From positions 1 through 21,320 of the forward strand of contig DASPLH010000019.1 in NCBI GenBank assembly GCA_035627675.1: a stretch of 21,320 bases of DNA, in the 5' to 3' direction. Every line of letters starts with the position of its first letter. The first letter of the stretch is position 1. Of the stretch, positions 8,302 to 15,624 are shown piece by piece. Below the pieces are notes generated by a model. That model had not been told where the DNA came from. It saw only the letters and a list, made by a program, of their open reading frames with translations, and searched no databases. Both the position numbers and the translations under genes were made by a program. This stretch comes from DASPLH01 sp035627675 (GTDB lineage Bacteria > Acidobacteriota > Terriglobia > Terriglobales > Acidobacteriaceae).

Positions 8302-9144
8302 TCAGCGCTGACCGGCAAGGGGCTGACCCGCGATTCCAACGCGAGTGCGGCAGATGTGCCAACGTCCCAGGTTTGCGAGGTACATCTCGTCGGAGTTCTC
8401 GCCGCCAAACGCGGCGTTCGTCGGCCGCGCGATCGTCGTCCCGTACGGGTCTTCCGCCAGCAGCGAGACCTTGCCGCCCGGCGTGATCACGTAAACGTTG
8501 TCCGAGGCGTAGCAGGTTACGTAGAGGTTTCCCTTCACGTCGAATGCTGCGCCGTCGGGCACACGCGCCAGACCTTTGGCGAACACGCGCGGCCTGCCAA
8601 CCTTGCCATCCGGATTGATCTTTACGGCGAGAACGTCGTCTTTCGTGCTTTGAACCACGTACAGCGTGCGCTCGTCAGCACTGAGCGCGAGTCCATTCGG
8701 GAACGCCAGCGATTCCAGCAGCCGCTCGATCCTGCCATTGGGCCGCAGGACGAACACCAGTCCGTCGTTCTGCATCCATTGGCCGGAATCGCTGAAGTAA
8801 AGGTTCCCCTGCCGATCCAGGACGGATGCATTCGGAACGCGGAGCCGGTACGAGCCGGCCCTCTCCCACGAGCGCAGAGCGCGGCCCTTCCTGTCCACCA
8901 GGATTAGCGCACCGTGCTTTGAGTTGCAGACGTACAGGTCTTGTTTGGGGGTAAAGGTGAGCCCGAGGTTGAAGCCGCCGAGTTCCGCGGCGATCCTGAC
9001 GCGTCCCTTGGGATCGATGCAGTAGAGTTGGCCGGCTTCCCCGCCCGCCCAAAGGTTCTGGTCGGCGTCGAACGCAAGACCTTCGGGATGGTCCAGTCCT
9101 TCGGCGAAGACTTCGAACCGCTCTAACGGGATCTTCGGTCGCAT
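8302..9144 (-). CDS. SMP-30/gluconolactonase-family sugar lactonase
   Basis: A 280-residue six-bladed beta-propeller that should hydrolyse an aldonolactone to the free aldonate using one divalent metal ion. The metal and substrate residues are in place: E21 (HPEGLAFD), N105 (RVPNAS), N150 (FPNG) and D197 (VPDGAAFD). The frame extends to an ATG at 9204, but the start at 9144 is preferred for two reasons: it has GAGG five bases upstream, and the best minus-strand promoter (-35 at 9231-9226, -10 at 9209-9204) would start the transcript near 9197, downstream of the 9204 ATG. No signal peptide is seen, so it acts in the cytoplasm. It is the first gene of the minus-strand operon and makes the substrate for the dehydratase that follows. 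Confidence 0.87.
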   Translation of the reverse strand: MRPKIPLERFEVFAEGLDHPEGLAFDADQNLWAGGEAGQLYCIDPKGRVRIAAELGGFNLGLTFTPKQDLYVCNSKHGALILVDRKGRALRSWERAGSYRLRVPNASVLDRQGNLYFSDSGQWMQNDGLVFVLRPNGRIERLLESLAFPNGLALSADERTLYVVQSTKDDVLAVKINPDGKVGRPRVFAKGLARVPDGAAFDVKGNLYVTCYASDNVYVITPGGKVSLLAEDPYGTTIARPTNAAFGGENSDEMYLANLGRWHICRTRVGIAGQPLAGQR

Positions 9145-9181
9145 CCGGACCTCGTCCGGCACCTCGAAGGTGCAAAGGGGC

Positions 9182-9211
9182 TTGTTTGTCCGACAATCGA
9201 ACATATATAGT
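9182..9211 (+). promoter_or_regulatory. Candidate promoter of the FAH-family gene, sharing its -10 region with the divergent promoter
   Basis: On the plus strand TTGTTT (9182-9187) lies 16 to 18 bases before TATATA (9204-9209) or TATAGT (9206-9211). The -35 is weak, matching three of six bases. The TATATA tract is self-complementary and serves as -10 for the opposite promoter too. The leader to the ATG at 9267 would be about 50 nt. Confidence 0.45.
9186..9196. promoter_or_regulatory. FadR/GntR-type operator TTGTCCGACAA
   Basis: An 11-bp perfect inverted repeat (TTGTC-C-GACAA) that fits the FadR-subfamily consensus TnGTnnnACnA at every fixed position. It sits at about +1 to +12 of the predicted lactonase-operon transcript and between the -35 and -10 regions of the divergent promoter. 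A repressor bound here would block both directions. The adjacent FadR-type regulator at 10209-11048 is the obvious candidate ligand. Confidence 0.72.
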
Positions 9212-9231
9212 CACCCCGCTGTTCTCGTCAA
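9204..9231 (-). promoter_or_regulatory. Sigma70-type promoter of the lactonase operon
   Basis: On the minus strand TTGACG (9231-9226) is followed after 16 bases by TATATA (9209-9204). Five of six -35 bases and five of six -10 bases match the consensus. The predicted transcript start is near 9197, directly beside the palindrome at 9186-9196. Confidence 0.65.
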
Positions 9232-9266
9232 GGGAGAATCGGCGCGCTACCGGCCGCCCCAAGCGC

Positions 9267-10151
9267 ATGCGCATCGCCCAGTTCAAAGCCACCAGTGGGA
9301 TACGGGTAGGCGCCGTCGTGGACGGCGGCGTCATCGATCTCGAAGCCGCAGCGAGAGCCCTCGGACTGGCTGCACCTTACTTTCAGGACATCACGGAGTT
9401 TCTGCGCAGCGGGGAGCGCGGCATGAAAGCCGCCGACCAGGTCATCTCCTGGACGATCACGCAGGGCTCGCCGAACTTCCATGCGCAAGTGACGTTCGCG
9501 TCCTCCGTGTCCCCCGGCAAGATCGTTGCCATCGGTCTGAACTATCGCGATCACGCCGTCGAGACCGGCGCGGCCATCCCGAAGGCCCCGCTCTGCTTCG
9601 CCAAGTTCCCCTCGAGCATCACCGGACCGTTCGATCCGATCGTGCTGCCGGACGTCGAAGCCAACGTGGACTTCGAGGGCGAACTGGGCGTGGTGCTGGG
9701 CAAAACGGCGCGGAACGTCCGCCCGTCCGAGGCGCTCGATCACGTCGCCGGGTACGTGGTGGTCAATGATGTTTCAGCCAGGAAGTGGCAGTTTGAGGAT
9801 GGCCAATGGACGCGCGGGAAGTCCTGCGACACCTTCGCTCCCAATGGACCATGGCTGGTGACGCGCGATGAAGTCCCGGATCCTCAGAACCTGCGGATTG
9901 TGACGCGCGTGGGGGGTGAGACTGTGCAGGATTCGAACACGAGCCAGATGATCTTCGGCGTCGCCGAACTGGTCAGCTATCTATCCCGGAGCTTCACCTT
10001 GCATCCCGGGGACTTGATCGCCACCGGTACTCCTGCCGGGGTCGGCGTCTTCCGGAAACCGCCACGCTTCCTGCGTCCCGGCGACACGGTGGAGATTGAA
10101 ATCGAGAAGATCGGAACGATACGCAACAGGGTTGTCATCGCTCCGGAGTGA
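9267..10151 (+). CDS. Fumarylacetoacetate-hydrolase-family enzyme (predicted 2,4-diketo-3-deoxy-aldonate hydrolase)
   Basis: A 294-residue FAH-family protein. The conserved core is present: GLNYRDHAVE (90-99), the metal ligands E137 and E139 (DFEGELGVV) and D168 (VVNDVSARKWQ), K185 in the RGKSCDTFAPNGPW segment, and the C-terminal GDLIATGTPAGVG loop. Members cleave or decarboxylate 1,3-diketo acids. In the non-phosphorylative L-rhamnose and L-fucose pathways an FAH-family hydrolase splits the 2,4-diketo-3-deoxy acid to pyruvate and lactate, which suits this neighbourhood of lactonase, dehydratase and SDR. Acylpyruvase or an aromatic-degradation role is the alternative. The ATG at 9267 matches the family N-terminus (MRIAQF) but has no clear Shine-Dalgarno sequence. 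An upstream TTG in frame lies inside the operator and is rejected. The regulator gene follows after 57 bp. Confidence 0.85.
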   Translation: MRIAQFKATSGIRVGAVVDGGVIDLEAAARALGLAAPYFQDITEFLRSGERGMKAADQVISWTITQGSPNFHAQVTFASSVSPGKIVAIGLNYRDHAVETGAAIPKAPLCFAKFPSSITGPFDPIVLPDVEANVDFEGELGVVLGKTARNVRPSEALDHVAGYVVVNDVSARKWQFEDGQWTRGKSCDTFAPNGPWLVTRDEVPDPQNLRIVTRVGGETVQDSNTSQMIFGVAELVSYLSRSFTLHPGDLIATGTPAGVGVFRKPPRFLRPGDTVEIEIEKIGTIRNRVVIAPE

Positions 10152-10157
10152 TTCTGC

Positions 10158-10185
10158 TTGACAGCTATGGGATTTGTCATATTGT
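10158..10185 (+). promoter_or_regulatory. Sigma70-type promoter of the GntR regulator (and receptor)
   Basis: A perfect TTGACA (10158-10163) is followed after 16 bases by TATTGT (10180-10185), which has four of six -10 bases. Transcription would begin near 10192, giving a very short leader before the ribosome site at 10197-10203. The -10 lies inside the palindrome at 10172-10194, pointing to autoregulation. Confidence 0.6.
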
Positions 10186-10194
10186 ATGACAAAT
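10172..10194. promoter_or_regulatory. 23-bp palindrome over the regulator's own promoter, probable autoregulatory operator
   Basis: Ten-base arms ATTTGTCATA and TATGACAAAT match perfectly around a 3-base centre. The right half contains TTGTATGACAA (10182-10192), which fits the FadR-subfamily consensus TnGTnnnACnA. It shares the TTGTC/GACAA arms with the site at 9186-9196, although the arm spacing differs (9 bp against 1 bp). It covers the -10 element and the predicted transcript start. Confidence 0.72.
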
Positions 10195-10208
10195 TCGAGG
10201 AGGTCGGG

Positions 10209-11048
10209 ATGTCGCCCAGCAAGACCGCACTGGACTTTGCTGCTCAGCTCGAACCGATTCGTCGCGAAACCGTCATGGATACGGTCGCACGCAGGATCGA
10301 ACAGCTCGTTCGCTCCGGCCAACTCAAGGCAGGCGATCGCCTGCCCCCGGAGCCCGAGCTGGCGCGCATGCTGCGAGTCAGTCGCAGCTCCTTGCGCGAG
10401 GCTCTCAAGGGATTGATGTACCTCGGGGTCATCAAGGCGCGGGCCGGCGATGGCACCTACATCCGCTCTTCGATCGGACGGGTGCTGAACCAGCACTTCC
10501 AGTGGATGATCCTGCTGAACGAGGTACAACACCTCGAAATCTACGAACTCAGGAAGATCTTAGAGCCCGAAGTCGCAGCGCTGGCGGCTCGCCGCGCCAC
10601 GCAGTCGGACATCGACCGGCTCGAGGCCGCGCTCGAAGGCATGGCCAAGGGCCGCAAGGAACCGGCGATCTTTCACATCTACGACATCGAGTTCCACGAG
10701 GCTCTTGCTCAGGCCTCGGCGAACGTCGCTATCCAGACAACGATGCGGATGCTTTATCACGCCACCACTGAAGCGAGAAAGGCAGTCCTTCCGTTGATCG
10801 ATAACATGCAAACCCACTGGCAGCGTCACGAGAGAGTATTTCGCAGCATTCGCGACCGGAAACCCGATCTGGCGCGGAAGGCGGTTCTGGACGATCTACT
10901 CTACGCGGAGAAGCTGCTGCGCGCACAAATGCAGTCTGTCGACTTCGGCGCCCCCGAGTCGAAGCGCGAAACCCAAACCCACGTGCCGGGCCCCAAGGCG
11001 GTTCGGGCTGGCCGACAACCGAATAAGAACCGCCTTATCACCACCTAA
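10209..11048 (+). CDS. FadR-subfamily GntR transcriptional regulator (FCD domain)
   Basis: A 279-residue DNA-binding regulator. Residues about 20-88 form the GntR winged helix, with LPPEPELARMLRVSRSSLREALKGL carrying the recognition helix and GDGTYI the wing. Residues about 105-245 form an all-helical FCD ligand domain, with YELRKILEPEVAALAA and a DxxxH pair (D159, H163) plus H203/H207 as likely metal ligands. Such proteins usually repress until an acid-sugar intermediate binds, and the neighbouring enzymes make exactly such acids. The start at 10209 has GAGGAGG five bases upstream; the frame runs back to 10158 but that part is promoter and operator. The tail (about 250-279) is basic and low in conserved features. 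It lies 16 bp before the receptor gene and is probably co-transcribed with it. Confidence 0.9.
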   Translation: MSPSKTALDFAAQLEPIRRETVMDTVARRIEQLVRSGQLKAGDRLPPEPELARMLRVSRSSLREALKGLMYLGVIKARAGDGTYIRSSIGRVLNQHFQWMILLNEVQHLEIYELRKILEPEVAALAARRATQSDIDRLEAALEGMAKGRKEPAIFHIYDIEFHEALAQASANVAIQTTMRMLYHATTEARKAVLPLIDNMQTHWQRHERVFRSIRDRKPDLARKAVLDDLLYAEKLLRAQMQSVDFGAPESKRETQTHVPGPKAVRAGRQPNKNRLITT

Positions 11049-11064
11049 AGAGGGGGAAGGCTGT

Positions 11065-14000
11065 ATGCGTAGTGGCAAGCGCTTCTCGTGGAGTACATAC
11101 GTCGCCGTCGTCTTACTGTTCATAATGGGAGCAGTACAGTGTTGGGCACAGCTCGACACCGGCAGCATCAGTGGCATCGTGCAGGACAAGACCGGCGCCG
11201 TGATCGCCGGGGCGACCATCAAGATCACGAACACCAAGACCGGCCGCACATGGGACGCGAAAACCGGTGGCAACGGTGAGTACAACGTGCCCGGCCTCCC
11301 GGTCGGACCCTACCGCGTCGAAGTGGCGCAGCAGGGCTTCAAGACCGGAACTGTCGATAACATCGAGCTTCACGTTTCGGGCCGTCCTCGCGCGGATGTC
11401 ACGCTCGACATCGGAGCGGGCGGCGAAGTCGTTACCGTTAGCGCCGAAACACAGGCCGTCAACACCTCGACCAGCGATCTGGGCGCAACCATCAACGCGA
11501 CCAGCGTCACCAACCTTCCTCTCAACGGCCGTGACTTCACCTCGTTGATCGCCCTAGTTCCTGGCTCCATCCAGACGGGTCAGTTCGGCCAGAACAGCCT
11601 CGGCGGATTCGAGACCAGTCTTGCCGGCGTCAACGTCCTGTTGGACGGCTCTGACGCAACCCGTATCGACGTAAACGCCACCAGCACGCAGCTCGGCCGC
11701 CAGGAATCGCGCATCAGCCGCGCCAGCGTTGACAGCATCCAGGAGTTCCGTGTTCTGTCCGGTGTTTACTCCGCCGAATACGGCCGCTCCAGCGGCGACG
11801 TCGTCAACGTCATCACCAAGTCCGGCGGCAACACCGTTCACGGCTCGCTGTTCGAGTACTTCCGCAACGACGTGCTCGACGCCAAGAACTACTTCGCCAC
11901 CGAGAAGACGCCCCTCCGCCTCAACCAGTTCGGAGGCAACCTCAGCGGCCCGATCGCCAAGGACAAGCTGTTCTACTTCGTGAACTACGAAGGCGTACGG
12001 CAGTCGATCACGACGCCCACCGACGCGATCGCCGTCATCAATGCCGCGGCTCGTGCGAACTTCGCTCCTTCGATGTACCCGGTGCGCGACGCCATTCCGC
12101 TTCCCAACGTCCCTGGTCCCGTCATCTTCGAACAGGACGGAGTACAGATCGTCCGCAACGATCTCGGTTGGTACAAGGGCGCGCTGCGCAACACGCTTCG
12201 CGAAGACACGGGCTCGGTGAAGGTTGACTGGGTCGCCAGCGCGAACGACAGCTTCGCGTTCCGCTACAACATCGCCGACTCGTTTACCAGCACTCAGTAC
12301 GGCATCGCCGCCGGACAGGTATCGCCTTCCGACAGCCGCAACCACCTCGGAAAGGTAACCTGGAACCACAACTTCACCCCGACGCTCCTCAACGAGTTCG
12401 GCATCGCCGTCAACCGTCCCGAGACGAACTCGCTGGTTGGCAGTGATCTCTTCCCGATCTTCCAGTGCAGCTCGTTCTGGGGTTGCGACCTTTCGAACAA
12501 CCTTGGAGCGACACCTGGCCCGGCTCTGTTCGCCAACCGCCGGCCCCAGTACTCCGTGCAGTTCATGGATACTCTGAGCATGGTGAAGGGCCGCCAGACG
12601 ATCCGCGCCGGCTTCGACATTCGCCGTAACGTCACGAACGATGCAGCCGATCCGCAGTACTTCGTGAGCTACGCCAACATCAACGACTTTTACGCAAATA
12701 GCTGGATTCAGATCTCGACGCTCGGCCACACCATGGTTCGGTTGTCCAACACGAACTACGGATTCTTTGTCCAGGACGACATCCGCGTCACGCCGCGCCT
12801 GACGGTCAACCTTGGCCTGCGCTACGACTACAACTCGGTGTTGCAGGGCGACGAAATCGGAAACTTCGATGTCGAAACCCTTTCGCTGCTGCCAAAGGGC
12901 GAACCGCTGTACGAGCCGGATCGCAACAACTTTGCTCCTCGCGTCGGCTTCTCGTGGGATATGTTCGGCACCGGCAAGACGGTTCTCCGCGGCGGCGCCG
13001 GTCTCTTCTACAACCCCCTGTTGACCGGTGCGGCACTTTCGCTGGCGGGCAACTATCAGCAGAATTTCAACCTCGGCCTGTTCGACCTCTTCTTCGGACG
13101 CACCTGCACGCCTGCGGTCGCCGTGACGTTCCCCATGCCGGCTACGCCGCCGGTTTGCACACCGGAAGCTCCGGCCAACGTGAACGCGCTCGATCGCAAC
13201 ATTCGTGACACCTACTCCGGACACTGGAGCTTCGGCATCCAGCAGGAGTTCTTCAGCAACACGGTCGTCGAGATCAACTACGTCGGAAACCGCGGCATCA
13301 AGTTGCCGGCCGGCGCGGCTTATGCGGGTCTCGAACTCAACTACACGCCTGCTGGCGACAAGCTGCTGGGTGATGAGTTCGGCAACGTTCGCCGCCTCGG
13401 CAACTTCCTCAGCTCCAACTACAACGCGCTTCAGGTCAGCGTTCGCCGCCACATCGGCCGCGGACTCAACCTCGATGCGAACTACACCTGGGCGCACCAG
13501 CTCGATAACGCCGTGAACCTGATGGGCGGTGCCTACCAGGACTCGCACAACCCCAACGGGGACTACGCCAGCGGCGACATCGACGTTCGCCACAACCTGA
13601 CCATGGGAGTGGTGTACGACGTGCCTGCCCCTGCGTTCCTGCCCAAGCGCTTGGGCGAGGGATGGCAGATCACCTCGCTGCTCCAGACCCGCACTGGACT
13701 GCCGGTCAACATTGCCCTCTCGGCGCCGTTCCTTGGCATCGATCAGGTGCGTCCGAACTTCGCTCCTGGAGCAACTCCGGATCCGTCCAGCTTCAACAAG
13801 AGCGACTTCGTAACACCTCCGGCCGGTCAGCTCGGCAACGTTCCGCGTAACTTCGGACGTGGCCCGGGCTTCTTCCAGGCTGACCTCGGCCTCGGGAAGA
13901 CGACGAAGATCAACGATCGCCTCGCCTTGCAGTTCCGGGGTGAGATGTTCAACCTCTTCAATCACCCGAATTTCGCGAACCCGTCGGGCAATCTCGACGA

Positions 14001-14094
14001 CCAGAACTTCGGCCGCAGCACGAGCACCATCAGCAATCACGTTGGAAGCGGAACTTCGCGGCAGTCGCAACTGTCTCTGAAGCTCCTGTTCTAA
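11065..14094 (+). CDS. TonB-dependent receptor, Oar type with carboxypeptidase-regulatory-like domain
   Basis: A 1,009-residue outer-membrane transporter. A signal peptide ends near residue 29 (CWAQ). Residues about 32-115 are a carboxypeptidase-regulatory-like beta-sandwich (GSISGIVQDKTGAVIAGA, NGEYNVPGLPVGPYRVEV). The plug follows, with LPLNGRDFTSLIALVPG (about 148-164), a VLLDGSDAT segment, and SVDSIQEFRVLSGVYSAEYG then GDVVNVITKSGGN near 220-255. The rest is the beta-barrel, ending in LKLLF with the terminal Phe expected for barrel assembly. This architecture is characteristic of Acidobacteriota. It probably brings oligosaccharides to the periplasm for the GH38 enzyme, powered by TonB-ExbBD encoded elsewhere. 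AGAGGGGGAAGG precedes the ATG. Co-transcription with the GntR gene suggests substrate-dependent control; no SusD-like partner is in the window. Confidence 0.9.
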   Translation: MRSGKRFSWSTYVAVVLLFIMGAVQCWAQLDTGSISGIVQDKTGAVIAGATIKITNTKTGRTWDAKTGGNGEYNVPGLPVGPYRVEVAQQGFKTGTVDNIELHVSGRPRADVTLDIGAGGEVVTVSAETQAVNTSTSDLGATINATSVTNLPLNGRDFTSLIALVPGSIQTGQFGQNSLGGFETSLAGVNVLLDGSDATRIDVNATSTQLGRQESRISRASVDSIQEFRVLSGVYSAEYGRSSGDVVNVITKSGGNTVHGSLFEYFRNDVLDAKNYFATEKTPLRLNQFGGNLSGPIAKDKLFYFVNYEGVRQSITTPTDAIAVINAAARANFAPSMYPVRDAIPLPNVPGPVIFEQDGVQIVRNDLGWYKGALRNTLREDTGSVKVDWVASANDSFAFRYNIADSFTSTQYGIAAGQVSPSDSRNHLGKVTWNHNFTPTLLNEFGIAVNRPETNSLVGSDLFPIFQCSSFWGCDLSNNLGATPGPALFANRRPQYSVQFMDTLSMVKGRQTIRAGFDIRRNVTNDAADPQYFVSYANINDFYANSWIQISTLGHTMVRLSNTNYGFFVQDDIRVTPRLTVNLGLRYDYNSVLQGDEIGNFDVETLSLLPKGEPLYEPDRNNFAPRVGFSWDMFGTGKTVLRGGAGLFYNPLLTGAALSLAGNYQQNFNLGLFDLFFGRTCTPAVAVTFPMPATPPVCTPEAPANVNALDRNIRDTYSGHWSFGIQQEFFSNTVVEINYVGNRGIKLPAGAAYAGLELNYTPAGDKLLGDEFGNVRRLGNFLSSNYNALQVSVRRHIGRGLNLDANYTWAHQLDNAVNLMGGAYQDSHNPNGDYASGDIDVRHNLTMGVVYDVPAPAFLPKRLGEGWQITSLLQTRTGLPVNIALSAPFLGIDQVRPNFAPGATPDPSSFNKSDFVTPPAGQLGNVPRNFGRGPGFFQADLGLGKTTKINDRLALQFRGEMFNLFNHPNFANPSGNLDDQNFGRSTSTISNHVGSGTSRQSQLSLKLLF

Positions 14095-14114
14095 ACCTAG
14101 CTCCTACCACGAGC

Positions 14115-14146
14115 ACAGGGGCTTCCTTTTTGGGAGCCCCTGTTTT
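14115..14146 (+). terminator. Rho-independent terminator after the receptor gene
   Basis: A 12-bp stem (ACAGGGGCTTCC with GGGAGCCCCTGT, one G-T wobble) closes a five-T loop and is followed by TTTT. It starts 21 bp after the receptor stop and ends the divergent plus-strand transcript. Confidence 0.9.
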
Positions 14147-14192
14147 ACTTGCAAGAATCCGTCATCGGGAAGTCCAAGAGGCTACAAGAGAA

Positions 14193-15323
14193 ATGAACAA
14201 CGTCCGCCCGGCTTTCATGTGTGCCTTTGCTCTATTGCTGCTGTCCTGCACCTCATTGTTCGCCCAGCCCGGACAGCACTCCGCGTGTACTCCTCAATTC
14301 CCGTTCGTTCAGCAGTGGCAGGGCGGCGATGTCGCGTCGTCCATCCCGCTGCCTGACGGCCGCGTGGTGTGGATCTTCGGAGACACGCTCACCGGTAACG
14401 AGCGCGTAGTGGTGGGCGACGAGCCGCGCATGGTCCGCAACAGCATCGGCGTCTCCACCTGCAAGGCAGGGAAGTGGAACATCGACTACGCAATCCGCCG
14501 CGGCGCAAAAGATGGGGAGCTGCTCGACTTCTTCCAGGCCCGGAAGCCGGACACCTGGTACTGGGCCATCGACGGCGTGTACTACAACGATGAGCTGTGG
14601 GTCGCGATGCTCTGTACCCGCGCCACGAAAACAGGCCCGCAGGCCGCGCTGGGCTTCGAGTTTTGCGGAACCGACATCGCGCGAGTCTCGAACCTCGGCG
14701 CCGATCCCCAGCAGTGGAAGCTCGAATACCACGAACTCGTTCCCGACGGCACGCGGTCCTATCCTTCGGCCGCGACCGTCATCGACGGCAATCACCTCTA
14801 CATCTTCTCGCTGAATGAATTCGGAGATCGCCCGCAGACGCTGACGCGCATCCCGCTCAGCGGACTCAAGGCGCCGAAAGCCAACCTCGAGTACTTCGCT
14901 GCCGAAGGCAAGTGGAAGAAGGGCTTCGACCCGAAGAGCGCAAAGGTCGTCATGAGCAAGGGCGCGAGCGAGCTTTCGGTCCGCTACCACCCTGAGCTGA
15001 AGAAGTGGGTGGCCCTGATGGTCGATCCCATCCTTTTCTCGGATAAGGTACTGGTGAAAACGGCCAATTCCCTGACCGGCCCGTGGACCGACGGACAGGA
15101 AATCTATCGCGTACCTGTCATGCAAAAGGGCGCGGAGGGCTACGACCCGGACACGTTCTGCTATGCCGGCAAGGAGCATCCGGCATTCGAGAAGCCCGGA
15201 CGCCTCGTGTTCACCTACGTCTGCAACAGCATGAAGCCACAGAAGCTCCTCAAGCTGCTGAACATCTACTTCCCGCAGGTAGTGGAGATGGAGATGCCCA
15301 CCAAGGCAGCACCCGAGAAGTAG
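14193..15323 (+). CDS. Secreted beta-propeller-like protein, DUF4185/GH43-like, function unknown
   Basis: A 376-residue protein with an export signal (MNNVRPAFMCAFALLLLSC, then SLFAQ; cleavage likely after FAQ, a lipoprotein site at the Cys is less likely). The mature part has repeated beta motifs of a five-bladed propeller: IPLPDGRVVWIFGDTLTG (about 52-69), WAIDGVYYNDELWVAML, LYIFSLNEFGD, ELSVRYHPELKKWVALMVDP and LTGPWTDGQEIYRVP. The WIFGDT motif and the later GPW segment recall DUF4185 proteins, relatives of GH43/GH68-type propellers, some of which act on polysaccharides. No catalytic triad can be assigned with confidence. The ATG at 14193 is chosen because it begins the signal peptide; the in-frame start at 14130 lies within the terminator. 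It stands alone between two terminators with no clear promoter of its own. Confidence 0.7.
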   Translation: MNNVRPAFMCAFALLLLSCTSLFAQPGQHSACTPQFPFVQQWQGGDVASSIPLPDGRVVWIFGDTLTGNERVVVGDEPRMVRNSIGVSTCKAGKWNIDYAIRRGAKDGELLDFFQARKPDTWYWAIDGVYYNDELWVAMLCTRATKTGPQAALGFEFCGTDIARVSNLGADPQQWKLEYHELVPDGTRSYPSAATVIDGNHLYIFSLNEFGDRPQTLTRIPLSGLKAPKANLEYFAAEGKWKKGFDPKSAKVVMSKGASELSVRYHPELKKWVALMVDPILFSDKVLVKTANSLTGPWTDGQEIYRVPVMQKGAEGYDPDTFCYAGKEHPAFEKPGRLVFTYVCNSMKPQKLLKLLNIYFPQVVEMEMPTKAAPEK

Positions 15324-15352
15324 GACACTCGATAAGAAGCCGAACGCAATCG

Positions 15353-15381
15353 GGGCCGTCTCAAACGGGGGCGGCCCTTTT
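15353..15381 (+). terminator. Rho-independent terminator after the propeller gene
   Basis: The stem GGGCCG (15353-15358) pairs with CGGCCC (15372-15377) and can extend through wobble pairs. It is followed by TTTT. It lies about 30 bp after the stop codon. Confidence 0.8.
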
Positions 15382-15473
15382 CTTGCCGGCTGAACTCGAT
15401 GCCTTGGTTCGCAATTGTGCCGCCCACGTCAGCAGGCCACGTGTGTCAGGAAGAAGATTGCTGCGGCTGTTCT

Positions 15474-15488
15474 GCCGATTCAATCGGC
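15474..15488. repeat. 15-bp inverted repeat GCCGATT-C-AATCGGC
   Basis: Seven-base arms are perfect around a single C. It lies about 130 bp upstream of the 28-bp palindrome. It has no T-run, so it is not a terminator. It could be a second regulator site or chance. Confidence 0.3.
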
Positions 15489-15596
15489 CATCGCGCAGTC
15501 GAACGACAAACCGAACGCGCAGAAGATTCGCGGCTTTTCATGAGCCACAGCGCGGGGCGCAGCTCGACAGGGACATCGCTGCCATCCCAAATCGAG

Positions 15597-15624
15597 ACGA
15601 AAATCGTAACGTTACGATTTTCGT
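15597..15624. promoter_or_regulatory. 28-bp perfect palindrome, LacI-family-type operator
   Basis: Each half is ACGAAAATCGTAAC or its complement, meeting with no spacer at a central CG (15610/15611). The core CGTAACGTTACG has the symmetric central-CpG form typical of LacI/GalR-family operators. It overlaps the -35 region of the candidate promoter for the isomerase operon, so a bound repressor would block initiation. No LacI gene is in the window. Confidence 0.75.

Noticed and set aside
9186..9266. N-terminal extension of the FAH-family protein from a TTG at 9186
   Set aside because: The extra 27 residues (SDNRTYIVTPLF and onward) do not resemble the family and coincide with the operator and both promoters. 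The family start is MRIAQF at 9267.
10158..10208. N-terminal extension of the GntR regulator from 10158
   Set aside because: It overlaps the -35 element and palindrome, whereas the ATG at 10209 has a near-perfect ribosome site.
11554..14070. 838-residue open frame on the minus strand opposite the TonB-dependent receptor
   Set aside because: The translation is a low-complexity Val/Arg/Glu-rich sequence, while the plus strand encodes an unmistakable receptor from signal peptide to terminal Phe.
15597..15624. The 28-bp palindrome read as a terminator hairpin
   Set aside because: It is AT-rich with no loop and no run of T after the stem, the transcript upstream already has a terminator at 15353-15381, and its position beside a promoter suits an operator.
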